Shown here piece by piece: positions 50,249-59,832 of a DNA stretch of 64,000 nucleotides. The stretch spans positions 5,619,001 through 5,683,000 of the forward strand of contig NZ_CP119967.1 of assembly GCF_029543085.1 (NCBI RefSeq). The letters are read 5' to 3'. The notes under the pieces were generated by a model that saw nothing but the letters and a program-made list of their open reading frames with translations, ran no database searches and was not told the origin of the DNA. The position numbers and the translations under genes were made by a program. This stretch comes from Pseudomonas sp. A34-9. GTDB taxonomy: Bacteria; Pseudomonadota; Gammaproteobacteria; Pseudomonadales; Pseudomonadaceae. Numbering within the stretch: position 1 is the stretch's first letter; each line of letters begins with the position of its first letter.

Positions 50249-50298
50249 GCGCTACCGCCCACACCCGAAAATCAGCTTTGGTGGTAAGCTCGCGCACC

Positions 50299-51096
50299 AT
50301 GAATATCTACAGCTCTCGCCCCGTTGTCCTCTGTCTCTCCGGCCACGACCCAAGTGGTGGCGCCGGCTTGCAGGCAGATATCGAAGCCTTGCTCGCGCAG
50401 GGTTGCCATGCGGCTCCGGCCGTCACCGCCCTGACCGTGCAAGACACCGTCAACGTCACTGACTTCCGCGTCCTCGACCGTGAGTGGGTACTGGCCCAGG
50501 CCAATGCCGTGCTCAACGACTCCGAGGTCGCGGCGGTTAAACTGGGCATGCTCGGTTCGCTGGAAATGGTCGACACCGTGGTCGAACTGCTCTCGGCGCA
50601 CCCGCACTTGCCAGTGGTCTGCGACCCGGTGCTGCGCGCCGGCGGCGGCGGACGCCTGGGCAAGGACGAGGTCGGCTATGCGATGCGCGAGCGTCTGCTG
50701 CCGCTGTCGATCATTGCCACCCCTAACCTCCCTGAAGCCCGCATCCTCGCCGAACTGCCCGAAGGCAGCGCCGACGAGTGCGCGGAAAAACTCCTGCCGT
50801 TCGTCAAAAACCTGCTGATCACCGGCGGCCACGGCGACGAAACTGAAATCCACAACCGCGTGTACAGCCGCGACGGTCTGCGTGAAACCTTTATCTGTCA
50901 GCGTCTGCCGGGCAGCTATCACGGTTCCGGCTGCACGTTGGCCAGTGCTTTGGCCGGGCGTCTGGCCCAAGGCGAACACTTGGCCAGCGCCGTGCGCAGC
51001 GCATTGGATTACACCTGGCGCACCCTGCGCGATGCCGAACAACTGGGCAAAGGCCAGTTCGTACCGCGTCGCCTGCCGCTGGATTTCTGCTCGTAA
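50299..51096 (+). CDS. thiD: hydroxymethylpyrimidine/phosphomethylpyrimidine kinase
   Basis: A 265-residue ribokinase-family kinase making HMP-pyrophosphate for thiamine synthesis. CLSGHDPSGGAGLQADIEAL, TALTVQDTVNVTDF, KLGMLGSLEMVDTV, PVVCDPVLRAGGG, and the C-terminal catalytic GSGCTLASALAGRLAQGE loop are present. ATG at 50299; an upstream in-frame GTG is not needed. It is followed by thiE after 18 bases. Confidence 0.96.
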   Translation: MNIYSSRPVVLCLSGHDPSGGAGLQADIEALLAQGCHAAPAVTALTVQDTVNVTDFRVLDREWVLAQANAVLNDSEVAAVKLGMLGSLEMVDTVVELLSAHPHLPVVCDPVLRAGGGGRLGKDEVGYAMRERLLPLSIIATPNLPEARILAELPEGSADECAEKLLPFVKNLLITGGHGDETEIHNRVYSRDGLRETFICQRLPGSYHGSGCTLASALAGRLAQGEHLASAVRSALDYTWRTLRDAEQLGKGQFVPRRLPLDFCS

Positions 51097-51114
51097 CGTC
51101 GTGAGGTCTGCCCG

Positions 51115-51738
51115 ATGAAACTACGTGGCCTGTATGCCATCACCGACAGCGAATTGCTGGCCGGCAAGTTTCTGTCTTACGTAGAGGCGGCGCTGGAAGG
51201 CGGCGTCACCCTGCTGCAATACCGCGACAAGAGCAACGACGAGGCTCGCCGTCTGCGCGAGGCCGAAGCGTTGCGCGATCTGTGCGAGCGCTACAAGACG
51301 CAACTGATCATCAACGATGACGCCGAACTGGCCGCACGCCTGAACGTCGGTGTGCACTTGGGCCAGACTGACGGCCCGCTGTCGCCGACCCGCGCCCTGC
51401 TCGGATCGAAAGCGATCATCGGTTCGACCTGCCACGCGCAAATCGCGCTGGCCGAACAAGCGGCCAAAGAAGGCGCGAGTTACGTCGCCTTCGGCCGCTT
51501 CTTCAATTCCAACACCAAGCCCGGCGCGCCGACGTGCAGCCTCGACCTGCTCGACGAAGCCAGGCGCACACTGCACTTGCCGATCTGCGCGATTGGCGGC
51601 ATCACCCTCGACAACGCACCGCCGCTGGTCGCCCACGGGGTCGACCTGCTCGCCGTGGTCCACGGCTTGTTTGGTGCCGAAAGCACCGCCGAAGTGACCC
51701 GTCGCGCCCGCGCGTTCAATGAATTACTTAAAGTCTGA
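51115..51738 (+). CDS. thiE: thiamine-phosphate synthase
   Basis: A 207-residue TIM-barrel enzyme joining HMP-PP and thiazole phosphate to thiamine phosphate. Motifs: [99 protein letters not shown] lies eight bases before the ATG. It is part of thiD-thiE-hemL. Confidence 0.96.
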   Translation: MKLRGLYAITDSELLAGKFLSYVEAALEGGVTLLQYRDKSNDEARRLREAEALRDLCERYKTQLIINDDAELAARLNVGVHLGQTDGPLSPTRALLGSKAIIGSTCHAQIALAEQAAKEGASYVAFGRFFNSNTKPGAPTCSLDLLDEARRTLHLPICAIGGITLDNAPPLVAHGVDLLAVVHGLFGAESTAEVTRRARAFNELLKV

Positions 51739-51753
51739 TTTGAGAGCCCGATC

Positions 51754-53037
51754 ATGTCTCGTTCCGAAACCCTGTTTGCCAATGCCCAGAAACACATCCC
51801 CGGTGGCGTGAATTCGCCAGTGCGTGCGTTCAAAAGCGTTGGCGGCACGCCGCTGTTCTTCAAGCACGCCGAAGGCGCCTACGTCACGGACGAAGACGAC
51901 AAGCGTTATGTCGATTACGTCGGCTCGTGGGGGCCGATGATCCTCGGCCACAGCCATCCGGACGTGCTCGACGCGGTGCGCAATCAGCTGCAACACGGCT
52001 TGTCGTACGGCGCGCCGACTGCGATGGAAACCGAGATGGCCGATCTGGTCTGCTCGCTCGTGCCGTCGATGGACATGGTGCGCATGGTCAGCTCCGGCAC
52101 CGAAGCGACCATGAGCGCGATCCGTCTGGCCCGTGGTTACACCGGCCGTGACAGCATCATCAAGTTCGAAGGCTGCTACCACGGCCACTCCGACAGCCTG
52201 CTGGTCAAGGCCGGCTCCGGCGCACTGACCCAGGGCGTGCCGAGCTCGGCCGGTGTGCCGGCGGCGTTCGCCAAGCACACCCTGACCTTGCCGTTCAACG
52301 ATATCGACGCGGTTGAGAAGATGCTCGCCGAAGTCGGCCAGGACGTGGCGTGCATCATCGTTGAACCGGTGGCCGGCAACATGAACTGCGTACCACCGGC
52401 ACCAGGTTTCCTCGAAGGCCTGCGTTCGCTGTGCGACAAACATGGCGTGGTGCTGATTTTCGACGAAGTGATGACCGGTTTCCGCGTTGCCCTCGGTGGT
52501 GCTCAGGCGTACTACGGCGTCAATCCTGACCTGACCACGTTCGGCAAGATCATCGGCGGCGGCATGCCGGTCGGCTGCTTCGGTGGCAAACGCGAAATCA
52601 TGCAGCGCATCGCGCCGCTGGGCCCGGTGTATCAGGCCGGTACGCTGTCGGGTAACCCACTGGCGATGGCCGCCGGTTTGACTACTCTGCGTCTGATCAG
52701 CCGTCCGGGGTTCCACGCCGAGCTGACCGACTACACCACGCGTTTGCTCGACGGCCTGCAACAACGCGCCGATGCTGCCGGTATTCCGTTCGTGACCACG
52801 CAGGCGGGCGGCATGTTCGGTCTGTACTTCAGCGGCGCCGATGACATCGTCACCTTTGAAGACGTGATGGCCAGCGACGCTGCACTGTTCGGTCGCTTCT
52901 TCCACCTGATGCTGGAAGGTGGCGTTTACCTGGCGCCGAGCGCCTTCGAGGCCGGTTTCACTTCGATCGCTCACGGCGAAGCCGAGTTGAAACTGACGCT
53001 GGACGCTGCCGAGCGCGCCTTCGCCGCACTGAAATAA
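51754..53037 (+). CDS. hemL: glutamate-1-semialdehyde 2,1-aminomutase
   Basis: A 427-residue PLP enzyme converting glutamate 1-semialdehyde to 5-aminolevulinate, the first committed C5 intermediate of heme synthesis. The PLP-binding Lys lies in [17 protein letters not shown]; the N-terminal [20 protein letters not shown] and [20 protein letters not shown], and [20 protein letters not shown] are family signatures. ATG at 51754, 15 bases after the thiE stop codon. A hairpin follows. The thiD-thiE-hemL linkage is standard in Pseudomonas. Confidence 0.97.
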   Translation: MSRSETLFANAQKHIPGGVNSPVRAFKSVGGTPLFFKHAEGAYVTDEDDKRYVDYVGSWGPMILGHSHPDVLDAVRNQLQHGLSYGAPTAMETEMADLVCSLVPSMDMVRMVSSGTEATMSAIRLARGYTGRDSIIKFEGCYHGHSDSLLVKAGSGALTQGVPSSAGVPAAFAKHTLTLPFNDIDAVEKMLAEVGQDVACIIVEPVAGNMNCVPPAPGFLEGLRSLCDKHGVVLIFDEVMTGFRVALGGAQAYYGVNPDLTTFGKIIGGGMPVGCFGGKREIMQRIAPLGPVYQAGTLSGNPLAMAAGLTTLRLISRPGFHAELTDYTTRLLDGLQQRADAAGIPFVTTQAGGMFGLYFSGADDIVTFEDVMASDAALFGRFFHLMLEGGVYLAPSAFEAGFTSIAHGEAELKLTLDAAERAFAALK

Positions 53038-53047
53038 TCGCACTACC

Positions 53048-53075
53048 GCTGACGTTGGCTATCGCCAGCGTCAGC
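53048..53075 (+). terminator. hairpin after hemL
   Basis: GCTGACGTTGGC and GCCAGCGTCAGC form a 12-pair stem with one G-T wobble and a TATC loop, ten bases past the hemL stop codon. No T run follows; probably an mRNA end or weak terminator. Confidence 0.55.
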
Positions 53076-53262
53076 ATTCACCTACATCCATGCCGTTTTT
53101 CCGACGCTCCTGCTAAAAATCCCCCATAAAGTGGGCGATATATTCCCCGCGCAGCAGAAAAACGAGTAAAGACTTTGTAAGGTTGGCCCTGCTTATTTCA
53201 TAATGCGCGCTTATTGGATCCCTCGATGGGTCCGCGTGCCCTTCAGAGGTAAGTCGATTCCC

Positions 53263-53817
53263 ATGAACCGCACCGGCCGCACCCTTGCCTTGGGCTGCCT
53301 GTTGCTCCTTCAGCCCCTGCTCGCGCATGCACAAGCAGGCGGCAACTCGTTGTTGATCCCGGCGATGGGTCGTTGCACCCTCAATACTCAGCCGCAAGAC
53401 GTCACGCAGGCACTGGCCGCCTGCCAGAAAGCGGCGGACGAAGGGGATGCGCAAGCGCAATACGAGTTGGGTGAGTTCTACTACGACGGCAAGAATGCGC
53501 CGCGCGACCTCAATCAAGCCCTGAGCTACTTCGAAAAAGCCTCGCTGCAAGGCCACGCTCAGGCGCAATTCAAACTGGGCACCATGTTCTTCCACGGTGA
53601 AGGCGTGCAGGCCAACAACATTCAGGCGTACATCGTGCTGAAGATGGCTGCAGTCAACGGCGCTGAAGACGCGCTCGACACGGCCGACGAAGTCTCGGAA
53701 AAAATGTCCCGCGAAGACCTCGAAACCGCCACGCAGGTGCTCGGGCAAATTTTCCGTAAATACCTGATGGAACTGCAGAGCGCCGATGGGCGTACGCCTT
53801 TCTCACCTCTTCCCTGA
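53263..53817 (+). CDS. exported Sel1/tetratricopeptide-like repeat protein
   Basis: A 184-residue protein with signal peptide (NRTGRTLALGCLLLLQPLLA..HA). Two Sel1-type repeats are visible (AADEGDAQAQYELGEFYYDG, ASLQGHAQAQFKLGTMFFHG), the second followed by a helical tail (MAAVNGAEDALDTADEVSEK). Sel1 repeats usually mediate protein contacts, often with periplasmic or secreted partners. The ATG at 53263 has AGAGG upstream at long spacing. It is the equivalent of the gene at this place between hemL and DUF1820 in other pseudomonads. Confidence 0.88.
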   Translation: MNRTGRTLALGCLLLLQPLLAHAQAGGNSLLIPAMGRCTLNTQPQDVTQALAACQKAADEGDAQAQYELGEFYYDGKNAPRDLNQALSYFEKASLQGHAQAQFKLGTMFFHGEGVQANNIQAYIVLKMAAVNGAEDALDTADEVSEKMSREDLETATQVLGQIFRKYLMELQSADGRTPFSPLP

Positions 53818-53822
53818 TCAGC

Positions 53823-53853
53823 GATCGTTCCCACGCTCTGCATGGGAACGATC
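53823..53853. repeat. GATCGTTCCCACGC palindrome (single copy)
   Basis: GATCGTTCCCACGC and GCATGGGAACGATC are arms around CTCT. The longer relative is at 59722-59832. It lies between the convergent ends of the Sel1 and DUF1820 genes. Confidence 0.7.
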
Positions 53854-53865
53854 ATCTGAACCGGC

Positions 53866-54195
53866 TTACTTCTCAGGCATCGGCATCGGGAACGGCATCA
53901 CATTGCCGACCGCGCCACGGGCTTCGCTGATTTTCGGGGTACCCAGACGCTCAACCTCGTCGATGCGCACAATCGAATGCATCGGCACAAAGCTGCGCAC
54001 CACGCCTTCGAACTGCGCCTTGAGCTTTTCTTCGCTCGGATCGACGACCACTTGCGTGCGCTCGCCAAAGACGAACTCTTCCACTTCCAGAAAACCCCAC
54101 AGATCACTTTGATAGATCTGTTTGGCGTACATTTCGAACACCTGGCCCTGGTTGAGGAAAATCACCTTATAGATTGGAGCTTCGCGTTTGGTCAT
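53866..54195 (-). CDS. DUF1820 family protein
   Basis: A 109-residue cytoplasmic protein of unknown function: MTKREAPIYKVIFLNQGQVF, LWGFLEVEEFVFGERTQVVV, DPSEEKLKAQFEGVVRSFVP. The pattern matches DUF1820, which is conserved in pseudomonads at this position next to miaB. ATG at 54195; upstream in-frame codons are poor. It is divergent from miaB. Confidence 0.85.
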   Translation of the reverse strand: MTKREAPIYKVIFLNQGQVFEMYAKQIYQSDLWGFLEVEEFVFGERTQVVVDPSEEKLKAQFEGVVRSFVPMHSIVRIDEVERLGTPKISEARGAVGNVMPFPMPMPEK

Positions 54196-54264
54196 GGCGG
54201 GGGGATAACATCGGGGATAAAAATGAGGGCGCAAACTATAGCATAGCCTCCGGACGCACAGCGG

Positions 54265-54293
54265 TAGGAACCTGCGGGCTTGTTCCCTATAAT
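54265..54293 (+). promoter_or_regulatory. promoter of miaB
   Basis: A consensus TATAAT -10 (54288-54293) lies 36 bases before the miaB ATG. A weak -35 (TAGGAA, 54265-54270) is 17 bases upstream. Confidence 0.55.
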
Positions 54294-54328
54294 GCCGGGT
54301 TCTTTGAATCACGTGACGACACTAATCC

Positions 54329-55657
54329 ATGGCCAAGAAGCTTTACATCGAAACCCACGGTTGCCAGATGAACGAGTACGACAGCTCGCGCATGGTCGAT
54401 CTGTTGGGTGAACATCAGGCCCTGGAAGTCACCGCTCGCGCGGAAGACGCCGACGTGATTCTGCTCAACACCTGCTCGATCCGTGAGCGCGCGCAAGACC
54501 GCGTGTACTCGCAGCTCGGCCGCTGGCGCGAACTGAAACTGGCCAACCCGGAGATGGTGATCGCCGTCGGCGGTTGCGTCGCCAGTCAGGAAGGTGCGGC
54601 GATCCGGGATCGCGCGCCGTACGTCGACGTCGTGTTCGGCCCGCAGACCCTGCACCGTCTGCCGGAAATGATCGACGCCGCGCGCATCACCAAGCTGCCG
54701 CAAGTCGACGTGTCGTTCCCGGAAATCGAAAAATTCGACCACCTGCCGGAGCCGCGCATCGATGGCCCTAGCGCCTACGTGTCGGTGATGGAAGGCTGCA
54801 GCAAGTACTGCACGTTCTGCGTGGTGCCATATACCCGCGGCGAAGAAGTCAGCCGGCCGTTCGATGACGTGATCGCCGAAGTCATCCATCTCGCCGAAAA
54901 CGGCGTGCGTGAAGTGACCTTGCTCGGGCAGAACGTCAATGGCTATCGCGGCACCACCCACGACGGTCGTCTGGCCGATCTCGCCGAGCTGATCCGTGTC
55001 GTCGCCGCGATCGATGGCATCGACCGTATTCGCTATACCACTTCGCACCCGCTGGAGTTCTCCGACAGCCTGATCCAGGCCCACGCCGATGTCCCGGAAC
55101 TGGTGAAACACCTGCACTTGCCGGTGCAATCGGGTTCCGACCGGATTCTCGCAGCGATGAAGCGCAACCACACGGCGCTGGAGTACAAATCCAAGCTGCG
55201 CAAACTGCGCGCCGCTGTGCCGGGGATCTGCATCAGCTCGGACTTCATCGTCGGCTTCCCGGGCGAAACCGAGAAAGATTTCGAACAGACCATGAAGCTG
55301 ATTGCCGACGTCGGTTTCGACTTCTCCTATTCCTTCGTTTATAGCCAGCGCCCGGGCACCCCGGCTGCCGATCTGGCCGACAACACTCCGGAAGAGTTGA
55401 AGAAGGAGCGCCTGAATGCGCTGCAACATCGCTTGAATCAGCAAGGTTTCGAGATCAGCCGACAGATGGTCGGCTCGGTCCAGCGCATTCTGGTGACCGA
55501 CTATTCGAAGAAAGACCCGGGCGAGCTGCAAGGGCGCACCGAGAATAATCGTATCGTCAACTTCCGCTGCGACAATCCCACCCTGATCGGCCAGTTCGCC
55601 GACGTGTACATCGACGCGGCGCAACCGCACTCGCTGCGCGGCTCGCTGATCCAATAA
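54329..55657 (+). CDS. miaB: tRNA-2-methylthio-N6-dimethylallyladenosine synthase
   Basis: A 442-residue radical-SAM methylthiotransferase making ms2i6A37 in tRNAs for codons beginning with U. N-terminal UPF0004 domain with three cluster Cys ([36 protein letters not shown]), the radical-SAM CxxxCxxC in [15 protein letters not shown], and a C-terminal TRAM domain ([12 protein letters not shown]...). Complete and of normal length. ATG at 54329 with weak upstream ribosome site. Confidence 0.97.
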   Translation: MAKKLYIETHGCQMNEYDSSRMVDLLGEHQALEVTARAEDADVILLNTCSIRERAQDRVYSQLGRWRELKLANPEMVIAVGGCVASQEGAAIRDRAPYVDVVFGPQTLHRLPEMIDAARITKLPQVDVSFPEIEKFDHLPEPRIDGPSAYVSVMEGCSKYCTFCVVPYTRGEEVSRPFDDVIAEVIHLAENGVREVTLLGQNVNGYRGTTHDGRLADLAELIRVVAAIDGIDRIRYTTSHPLEFSDSLIQAHADVPELVKHLHLPVQSGSDRILAAMKRNHTALEYKSKLRKLRAAVPGICISSDFIVGFPGETEKDFEQTMKLIADVGFDFSYSFVYSQRPGTPAADLADNTPEELKKERLNALQHRLNQQGFEISRQMVGSVQRILVTDYSKKDPGELQGRTENNRIVNFRCDNPTLIGQFADVYIDAAQPHSLRGSLIQ

Positions 55658-55663
55658 CACGCA

Positions 55664-55736
55664 AAAGATCGCAGCCTTCAGCAGCTCCTACATGGATCGC
55701 ATTCCCCCTGTAGGAGCTGCCGGAGGCTGCGATCCT
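55664..55736. repeat. REP pair, GAGCTGCCG type, units facing away
   Basis: Inverted unit CAAAAGATCGCAGCCTTCAG ..CTCCTACA, a 20-base spacer, then TGTAGGAGCTGCCGGAGGCTGCGATC. The units are outward-facing, the reverse of the REPINs elsewhere. It is between miaB and ybeZ. Confidence 0.75.
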
Positions 55737-55836
55737 GACGGTCTCGACGCCAAGAATATTTAAGAGCTTTCGCACCCAAGCCTCTGGCGTTATCCTTGAT
55801 TTCATCTTAATTGCCCCAGGGCGGCTAAATACGACC

Positions 55837-56835
55837 TTGAACGCACCCATAGAACCACATCGTTTTATCCTCGAGCCCTTTGAGGCTCGCCGCTTCGCCA
55901 ATCTGTGCGGGCAATTCGACGAGCATTTGCGCTTGATCGAACAGCGCCTGACCATCGAGATCCGCAACCGCGGAAATCAGTTCGAGCTGATCGGCGACCC
56001 CAAACACACCACGTCTGCGGAAAACCTGCTGCGCCGCTTGTACCGCGAAACCAAAGGTACCGAGCTGTCGCCGGACCTGGTGCACCTGTTCCTGCAGGAA
56101 TCGGCCGTCGTCGAGCTGGACAATCACGCCCCCGCCGAAGCCTCCGTCGCCCTGCGCACCAAGAAAGGCATGATTCGCCCACGCGGCTTGAATCAGCTGC
56201 GCTATGTGAAGGAAATCCTCGGCAACGACATCAACTTCGGCATCGGCCCCGCCGGTACCGGCAAGACCTATCTGGCCGTGGCGTGCGCGGTCGATGCACT
56301 GGAGCGCGAGCAGATCCGCCGCATCCTGCTGGTCCGTCCGGCGGTTGAAGCGGGTGAAAAACTCGGCTTCCTGCCCGGCGACCTGTCGCAGAAGATCGAC
56401 CCGTACCTGCGCCCGCTCTACGATGCGCTCTACGAGATGCTCGGTTTCGAATACGTGGCCAAGCTGATCGAACGTCAGGTGATCGAAGTTGCGCCACTGG
56501 CCTACATGCGCGGTCGCACGCTGAACAACAGCTTCATCATTCTCGACGAAAGCCAGAACACTACCGTCGAACAAATGAAAATGTTCCTGACCCGGATCGG
56601 CTTCGGCTCTACAGCAGTGATCACCGGTGACATCACCCAGGTCGACCTGCCGAAAGGCACCAAGTCGGGCCTGCACCACGTGATTGAAGTGCTCAAAGAC
56701 GTGCCGGGCATCAGCTTCACGCACTTCCAGCCTAAAGACGTCGTGCGCCATCCTTTGGTCCAGCGGATCGTCGAAGCCTACGAGCGCTTCGAAAACCGTG
56801 ACGAAGCCCCCAAGGACACCTCGCGAAATGCTTGA
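55837..56835 (+). CDS. ybeZ: PhoH-family ATPase YbeZ
   Basis: A 332-residue PhoH-like NTPase. Walker [17 protein letters not shown] near residue 146, [20 protein letters not shown], and Walker B region [20 protein letters not shown] (Asp-Glu), then [14 protein letters not shown]. YbeZ works with the YbeY ribonuclease in ribosome quality control and 16S maturation. TTG is used as start (residues [20 protein letters not shown] follow), matching relatives; no strong Shine-Dalgarno is seen. Its stop codon overlaps the ybeY start. Confidence 0.93.
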   Translation: MNAPIEPHRFILEPFEARRFANLCGQFDEHLRLIEQRLTIEIRNRGNQFELIGDPKHTTSAENLLRRLYRETKGTELSPDLVHLFLQESAVVELDNHAPAEASVALRTKKGMIRPRGLNQLRYVKEILGNDINFGIGPAGTGKTYLAVACAVDALEREQIRRILLVRPAVEAGEKLGFLPGDLSQKIDPYLRPLYDALYEMLGFEYVAKLIERQVIEVAPLAYMRGRTLNNSFIILDESQNTTVEQMKMFLTRIGFGSTAVITGDITQVDLPKGTKSGLHHVIEVLKDVPGISFTHFQPKDVVRHPLVQRIVEAYERFENRDEAPKDTSRNA

Positions 56836-57322
56836 GCTAGACCTGCAAATCGCGACTGAAGCGAGCGCGCCGAGTGAAGTCGACTTCCGTCTGTGGTGTG
56901 AACTGGCCCTGCGCCAGCGCACCGCTGACTCGGAAATGACCATTCGTCTGGTCGACGAGGAAGAAGGCCGCGAGCTCAACCACACCTGGCGTCACAAGGA
57001 TTACGCGACCAACGTCCTGTCGTTCCCGGCCGAAGTGCCCGACGAGTTTCTCGACATCCCGCTGCTCGGCGATCTGGTGATCTGCGTGGCCGTGGTCGAG
57101 CGTGAAGCCGCCGAACAAGGCAAGGAACTAAAGGCCCATTGGGCACATCTGGTCATTCACGGCTGCTTGCATCTGCTTGGTTACGACCATATAGATGACG
57201 AGGAAGCCGAAGAAATGGAAGCACTGGAACGCGAGTTGCTTGCCGAATTGGGCTATCCCGATCCGTACGCGGACGACGAACCCGAAACATCCCCTATCGT
57301 TACAACAAAGGATTCAGAGTAA
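56828..57322 (+). CDS. ybeY: endoribonuclease YbeY
   Basis: A 164-residue single-domain metalloprotein required for maturation of the 3' end of 16S rRNA and ribosome quality control. The zinc site [11 protein letters not shown] (H-x3-H-x5-H) is present; [14 protein letters not shown] is a family signature. ATG at 56828 overlaps ybeZ by eight bases. Five bases separate it from corC. Confidence 0.96.
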   Translation: MLELDLQIATEASAPSEVDFRLWCELALRQRTADSEMTIRLVDEEEGRELNHTWRHKDYATNVLSFPAEVPDEFLDIPLLGDLVICVAVVEREAAEQGKELKAHWAHLVIHGCLHLLGYDHIDDEEAEEMEALERELLAELGYPDPYADDEPETSPIVTTKDSE

Positions 57323-57327
57323 TCGCT

Positions 57328-58167
57328 ATGAGCGAAGATCGATCGAGCAACGGGCAGAAGTCATGGCTGGGTAAACTGACCCAGGCTTTTGCCCACGAGC
57401 CGAAGAACCGTCAGGAGCTGCTTGAGCTGCTGCGTGATGCACATCAGAACAAACTGCTGGACAGCGAAGCGCTGGCCATCGTCGAAGGCGCCATTCAGGT
57501 GGCTGACCTGCAAGTACGCGACATCATGGTGCCGCGCTCGCAGATGATCAGCATCAAGGCGACCCAGACACCGCGTGAATTCCTCCCGGCCGTGGTCGAC
57601 TCGGCCCACTCGCGCTATCCGGTCATCGGTGAAAGCCATGACGACGTGATGGGTGTGCTGCTGGCCAAGGATCTGCTGCCGCTGATCCTCAAGGAGAACG
57701 GCGACAGCTTCAACATCAAGGACCTGCTGCGCCCGGCCACGTTCGTGCCGGAGTCCAAGCGTCTGAATGTGTTGTTGCGTGAATTTCGCGCCAACCATAA
57801 CCACATGGCCATCGTCATCGACGAATACGGCGGCGTGGCGGGCCTGGTAACGATTGAAGACGTGCTGGAGCAGATCGTCGGCGACATCGAAGACGAGCAC
57901 GACGTCGAAGAAGACAGCTACATCAAGCCGCTGCCGAGCGGTGACTTCCTGATCAAGGCCCTGACGCCGATCGAGAACTTCAACGAGTTCTTCGACAGCG
58001 AATTCTCCGATGACGAGTTCGACACCGTTGGCGGCCTGGTGATGAGCGCGTTCGGGCACTTGCCAAAACGCAACGAAATCACTGAAATCGGCGCCTATCG
58101 CTTCCGCATCCTGAACGCCGACAGCCGTCGGATTCATTTGCTGCGACTGACCCCAATCGCTCGGTAA
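57328..58167 (+). CDS. corC: CBS-domain transporter-associated protein CorC (YbeX)
   Basis: A 279-residue soluble protein with two CBS domains (RDIMVPRSQMISIKATQTPR and VPESKRLNVLLREFRANHNH to GLVTIEDVLEQIVGDIEDEH) and a C-terminal CorC_HlyC domain (FDTVGGLVMSAFGHLPKR). CorC is linked to Mg2+/Co2+ efflux and, as YbeX, to ribosome assembly. The N-terminus (SEDRSSNGQKSWLGKLTQAF) is cytoplasmic, with no membrane domain. ATG at 57328 follows ybeY by five bases. Confidence 0.94.
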   Translation: MSEDRSSNGQKSWLGKLTQAFAHEPKNRQELLELLRDAHQNKLLDSEALAIVEGAIQVADLQVRDIMVPRSQMISIKATQTPREFLPAVVDSAHSRYPVIGESHDDVMGVLLAKDLLPLILKENGDSFNIKDLLRPATFVPESKRLNVLLREFRANHNHMAIVIDEYGGVAGLVTIEDVLEQIVGDIEDEHDVEEDSYIKPLPSGDFLIKALTPIENFNEFFDSEFSDDEFDTVGGLVMSAFGHLPKRNEITEIGAYRFRILNADSRRIHLLRLTPIAR

Positions 58168-58184
58168 TACATCTAAGGATTGAA

Positions 58185-59708
58185 ATGCGCTGGACAACCC
58201 GCCCCGGCTGGCCCGGTAACCTGCTGGCCGTGGCGGCCGGTGCAATCACCACCTTCGCTCTGGCACCTTTCAACATCTGGCCGCTGGCTTTGCTGGCGGT
58301 CGGCTTGTTCTATGCCGGTTTGCGCGAACTGAGCCCGCGTCAGGCGCTGGGCCGTGGCTGGTGTTTCGGTTTCGGCCTGTTCGGCGCCGGCACCAGCTGG
58401 ATCTATTACAGCATTCACCATTTCGGCGGCGCTTCGGTGCTGCTGGCCGGGTTCCTGATGCTGCTGTTCACAGCGGCGATCGCTTTTTTCTTCGCTTTGC
58501 CCGCCTGGCTCTGGGCGCGCTGGTTGCGTCGCAACGAGGCGCCACTGGCCGATGCATTGGCATTTGCTGCGTTGTGGGTTGGCCAGGAAGCGTTTCGCGG
58601 GTGGTTCCTCACCGGGTTCCCGTGGCTGTACTCCGGTTATAGCCAGCTCGACGGGCCGTTGGCCGGACTCGCGCCAGTCGGTGGTATGTGGCTGGTGTCG
58701 TTCGTTCTGGCATTGACCGCAGCATTGATCTACAACACGCCGCGTCTACTGCAAACCGGCCGCAAAGGTTTTGTTGCCGCAGGTTTGGTGCTGCTGGTTG
58801 GCCCTTGGGTGGCCGGCATTGCGCTTAAGGGCCACGCCTGGACCAGCCCGTCCGGTGCGCCGCTGTCCGTTGCCGCGATTCAGGGCAACGTTGCGCAAAG
58901 CATGAAATGGGACCCGGCGGAGCTAAACGCACAGTTGGCGCTTTACCGCGATCTCAGTTTCCGCTCGAAACCGGTGGACCTGCTGATCTGGCCGGAAACC
59001 GCCGTGCCGGTACTCAAGGAGTCCGCCGAGGGCTACCTGAGCATGATGGGCAACTTCGCCGCCGAGCGTAAATCAGCACTGATCACCGGCGTACCCATTC
59101 GCGAAACGGTGCGTCACGAAAAACGCTTCTTCAACGGCATCACTGTCGTAGGCGAAGGTGATGGCACTTACCTGAAGCAAAAACTGGTGCCGTTCGGCGA
59201 ATATGTGCCGTTGCAGGATATCCTGCGCGGGCTGATCGCCTTCTTCGACCTGCCGATGTCCGACTTCGCTCGTGGCCCGGCGGATCAGGCACTGTTGCAA
59301 GCCAAGGGTTATCAGATCGCACCTTTCATCTGCTACGAGGTGGTGTATCCGGAATTCGCCGCTGGCCTGTCGGCGCGCAGTGATCTGCTGCTGACGATCA
59401 GCAACGACACCTGGTTCGGCACCTCTATTGGCCCGCTGCAACATTTGCAGATGGCGCAGATGCGCGCGCTTGAGGCTGGGCGCTGGATGATTCGTGCAAC
59501 CAACAACGGCGTGACCGGCCTGATCAACCCGTTCGGGCAGATCACCGAGCAGATCCCGCAGTTTGAACAGGGCATTCTCTACGGCGAAGTGGTGCCGATG
59601 CATAACCTGACGCCGTACCTGCAATGGCGCTCATGGCCGTTGATCATCGTGTGCTTGCTGCTGTTTGGCTGGGCACTGATGGCCAGCCGGATGTCGAAAA
59701 CGCTTTAA
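58185..59708 (+). CDS. lnt: apolipoprotein N-acyltransferase
   Basis: A 507-residue inner-membrane enzyme adding the third acyl chain to lipoproteins. About six N-terminal helices (LLAVAAGAITTFALAPFNIW), then a nitrilase-fold periplasmic domain with catalytic Glu in LLIWPETAVPVL, Lys in KQKLVPFGEYVPLQ and Cys in APFICYEVVYPEF, then a C-terminal helix. Length close to E. coli Lnt (512). ATG at 58185 with AAGGA upstream, 17 bases past corC. It closes the ybeZ-ybeY-corC-lnt operon; a repeat follows. Confidence 0.97.
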   Translation: MRWTTRPGWPGNLLAVAAGAITTFALAPFNIWPLALLAVGLFYAGLRELSPRQALGRGWCFGFGLFGAGTSWIYYSIHHFGGASVLLAGFLMLLFTAAIAFFFALPAWLWARWLRRNEAPLADALAFAALWVGQEAFRGWFLTGFPWLYSGYSQLDGPLAGLAPVGGMWLVSFVLALTAALIYNTPRLLQTGRKGFVAAGLVLLVGPWVAGIALKGHAWTSPSGAPLSVAAIQGNVAQSMKWDPAELNAQLALYRDLSFRSKPVDLLIWPETAVPVLKESAEGYLSMMGNFAAERKSALITGVPIRETVRHEKRFFNGITVVGEGDGTYLKQKLVPFGEYVPLQDILRGLIAFFDLPMSDFARGPADQALLQAKGYQIAPFICYEVVYPEFAAGLSARSDLLLTISNDTWFGTSIGPLQHLQMAQMRALEAGRWMIRATNNGVTGLINPFGQITEQIPQFEQGILYGEVVPMHNLTPYLQWRSWPLIIVCLLLFGWALMASRMSKTL

Positions 59709-59721
59709 AGCCCCCAACAAT

Positions 59722-59832
59722 GATCGTTCCCACGCTCCGCGTGGGAATGCCGCCGGGGACGCTCCGCGTTCCGCTTCGGATGTGGCGCAGAGCGCCACGG
59801 GATGCATTCCCACGCAGAGCGTGGGAACGATC
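59722..59832. repeat. GATCGTTCCCACGC long palindromic element
   Basis: GATCGTTCCCACGCTCCGCG at the left and the inverted TGGGAACGATC with AGAGCG at the right form the ends; the interior holds nested GCGTGGGAATG/CATTCCCACGC and GTGGCGC/GCGCCAC arms. The end of the element runs into the stop codon (TGA) of the ydcF-like gene. A short copy is at 53823-53853. Confidence 0.85.

Noticed and set aside
49939..50298. Thiamine (TPP) riboswitch upstream of thiD.
   Set aside because: The CTGAGA here lies in a degenerate REP unit (CTGAGATCTTTTGATC); the other conserved TPP elements are missing.
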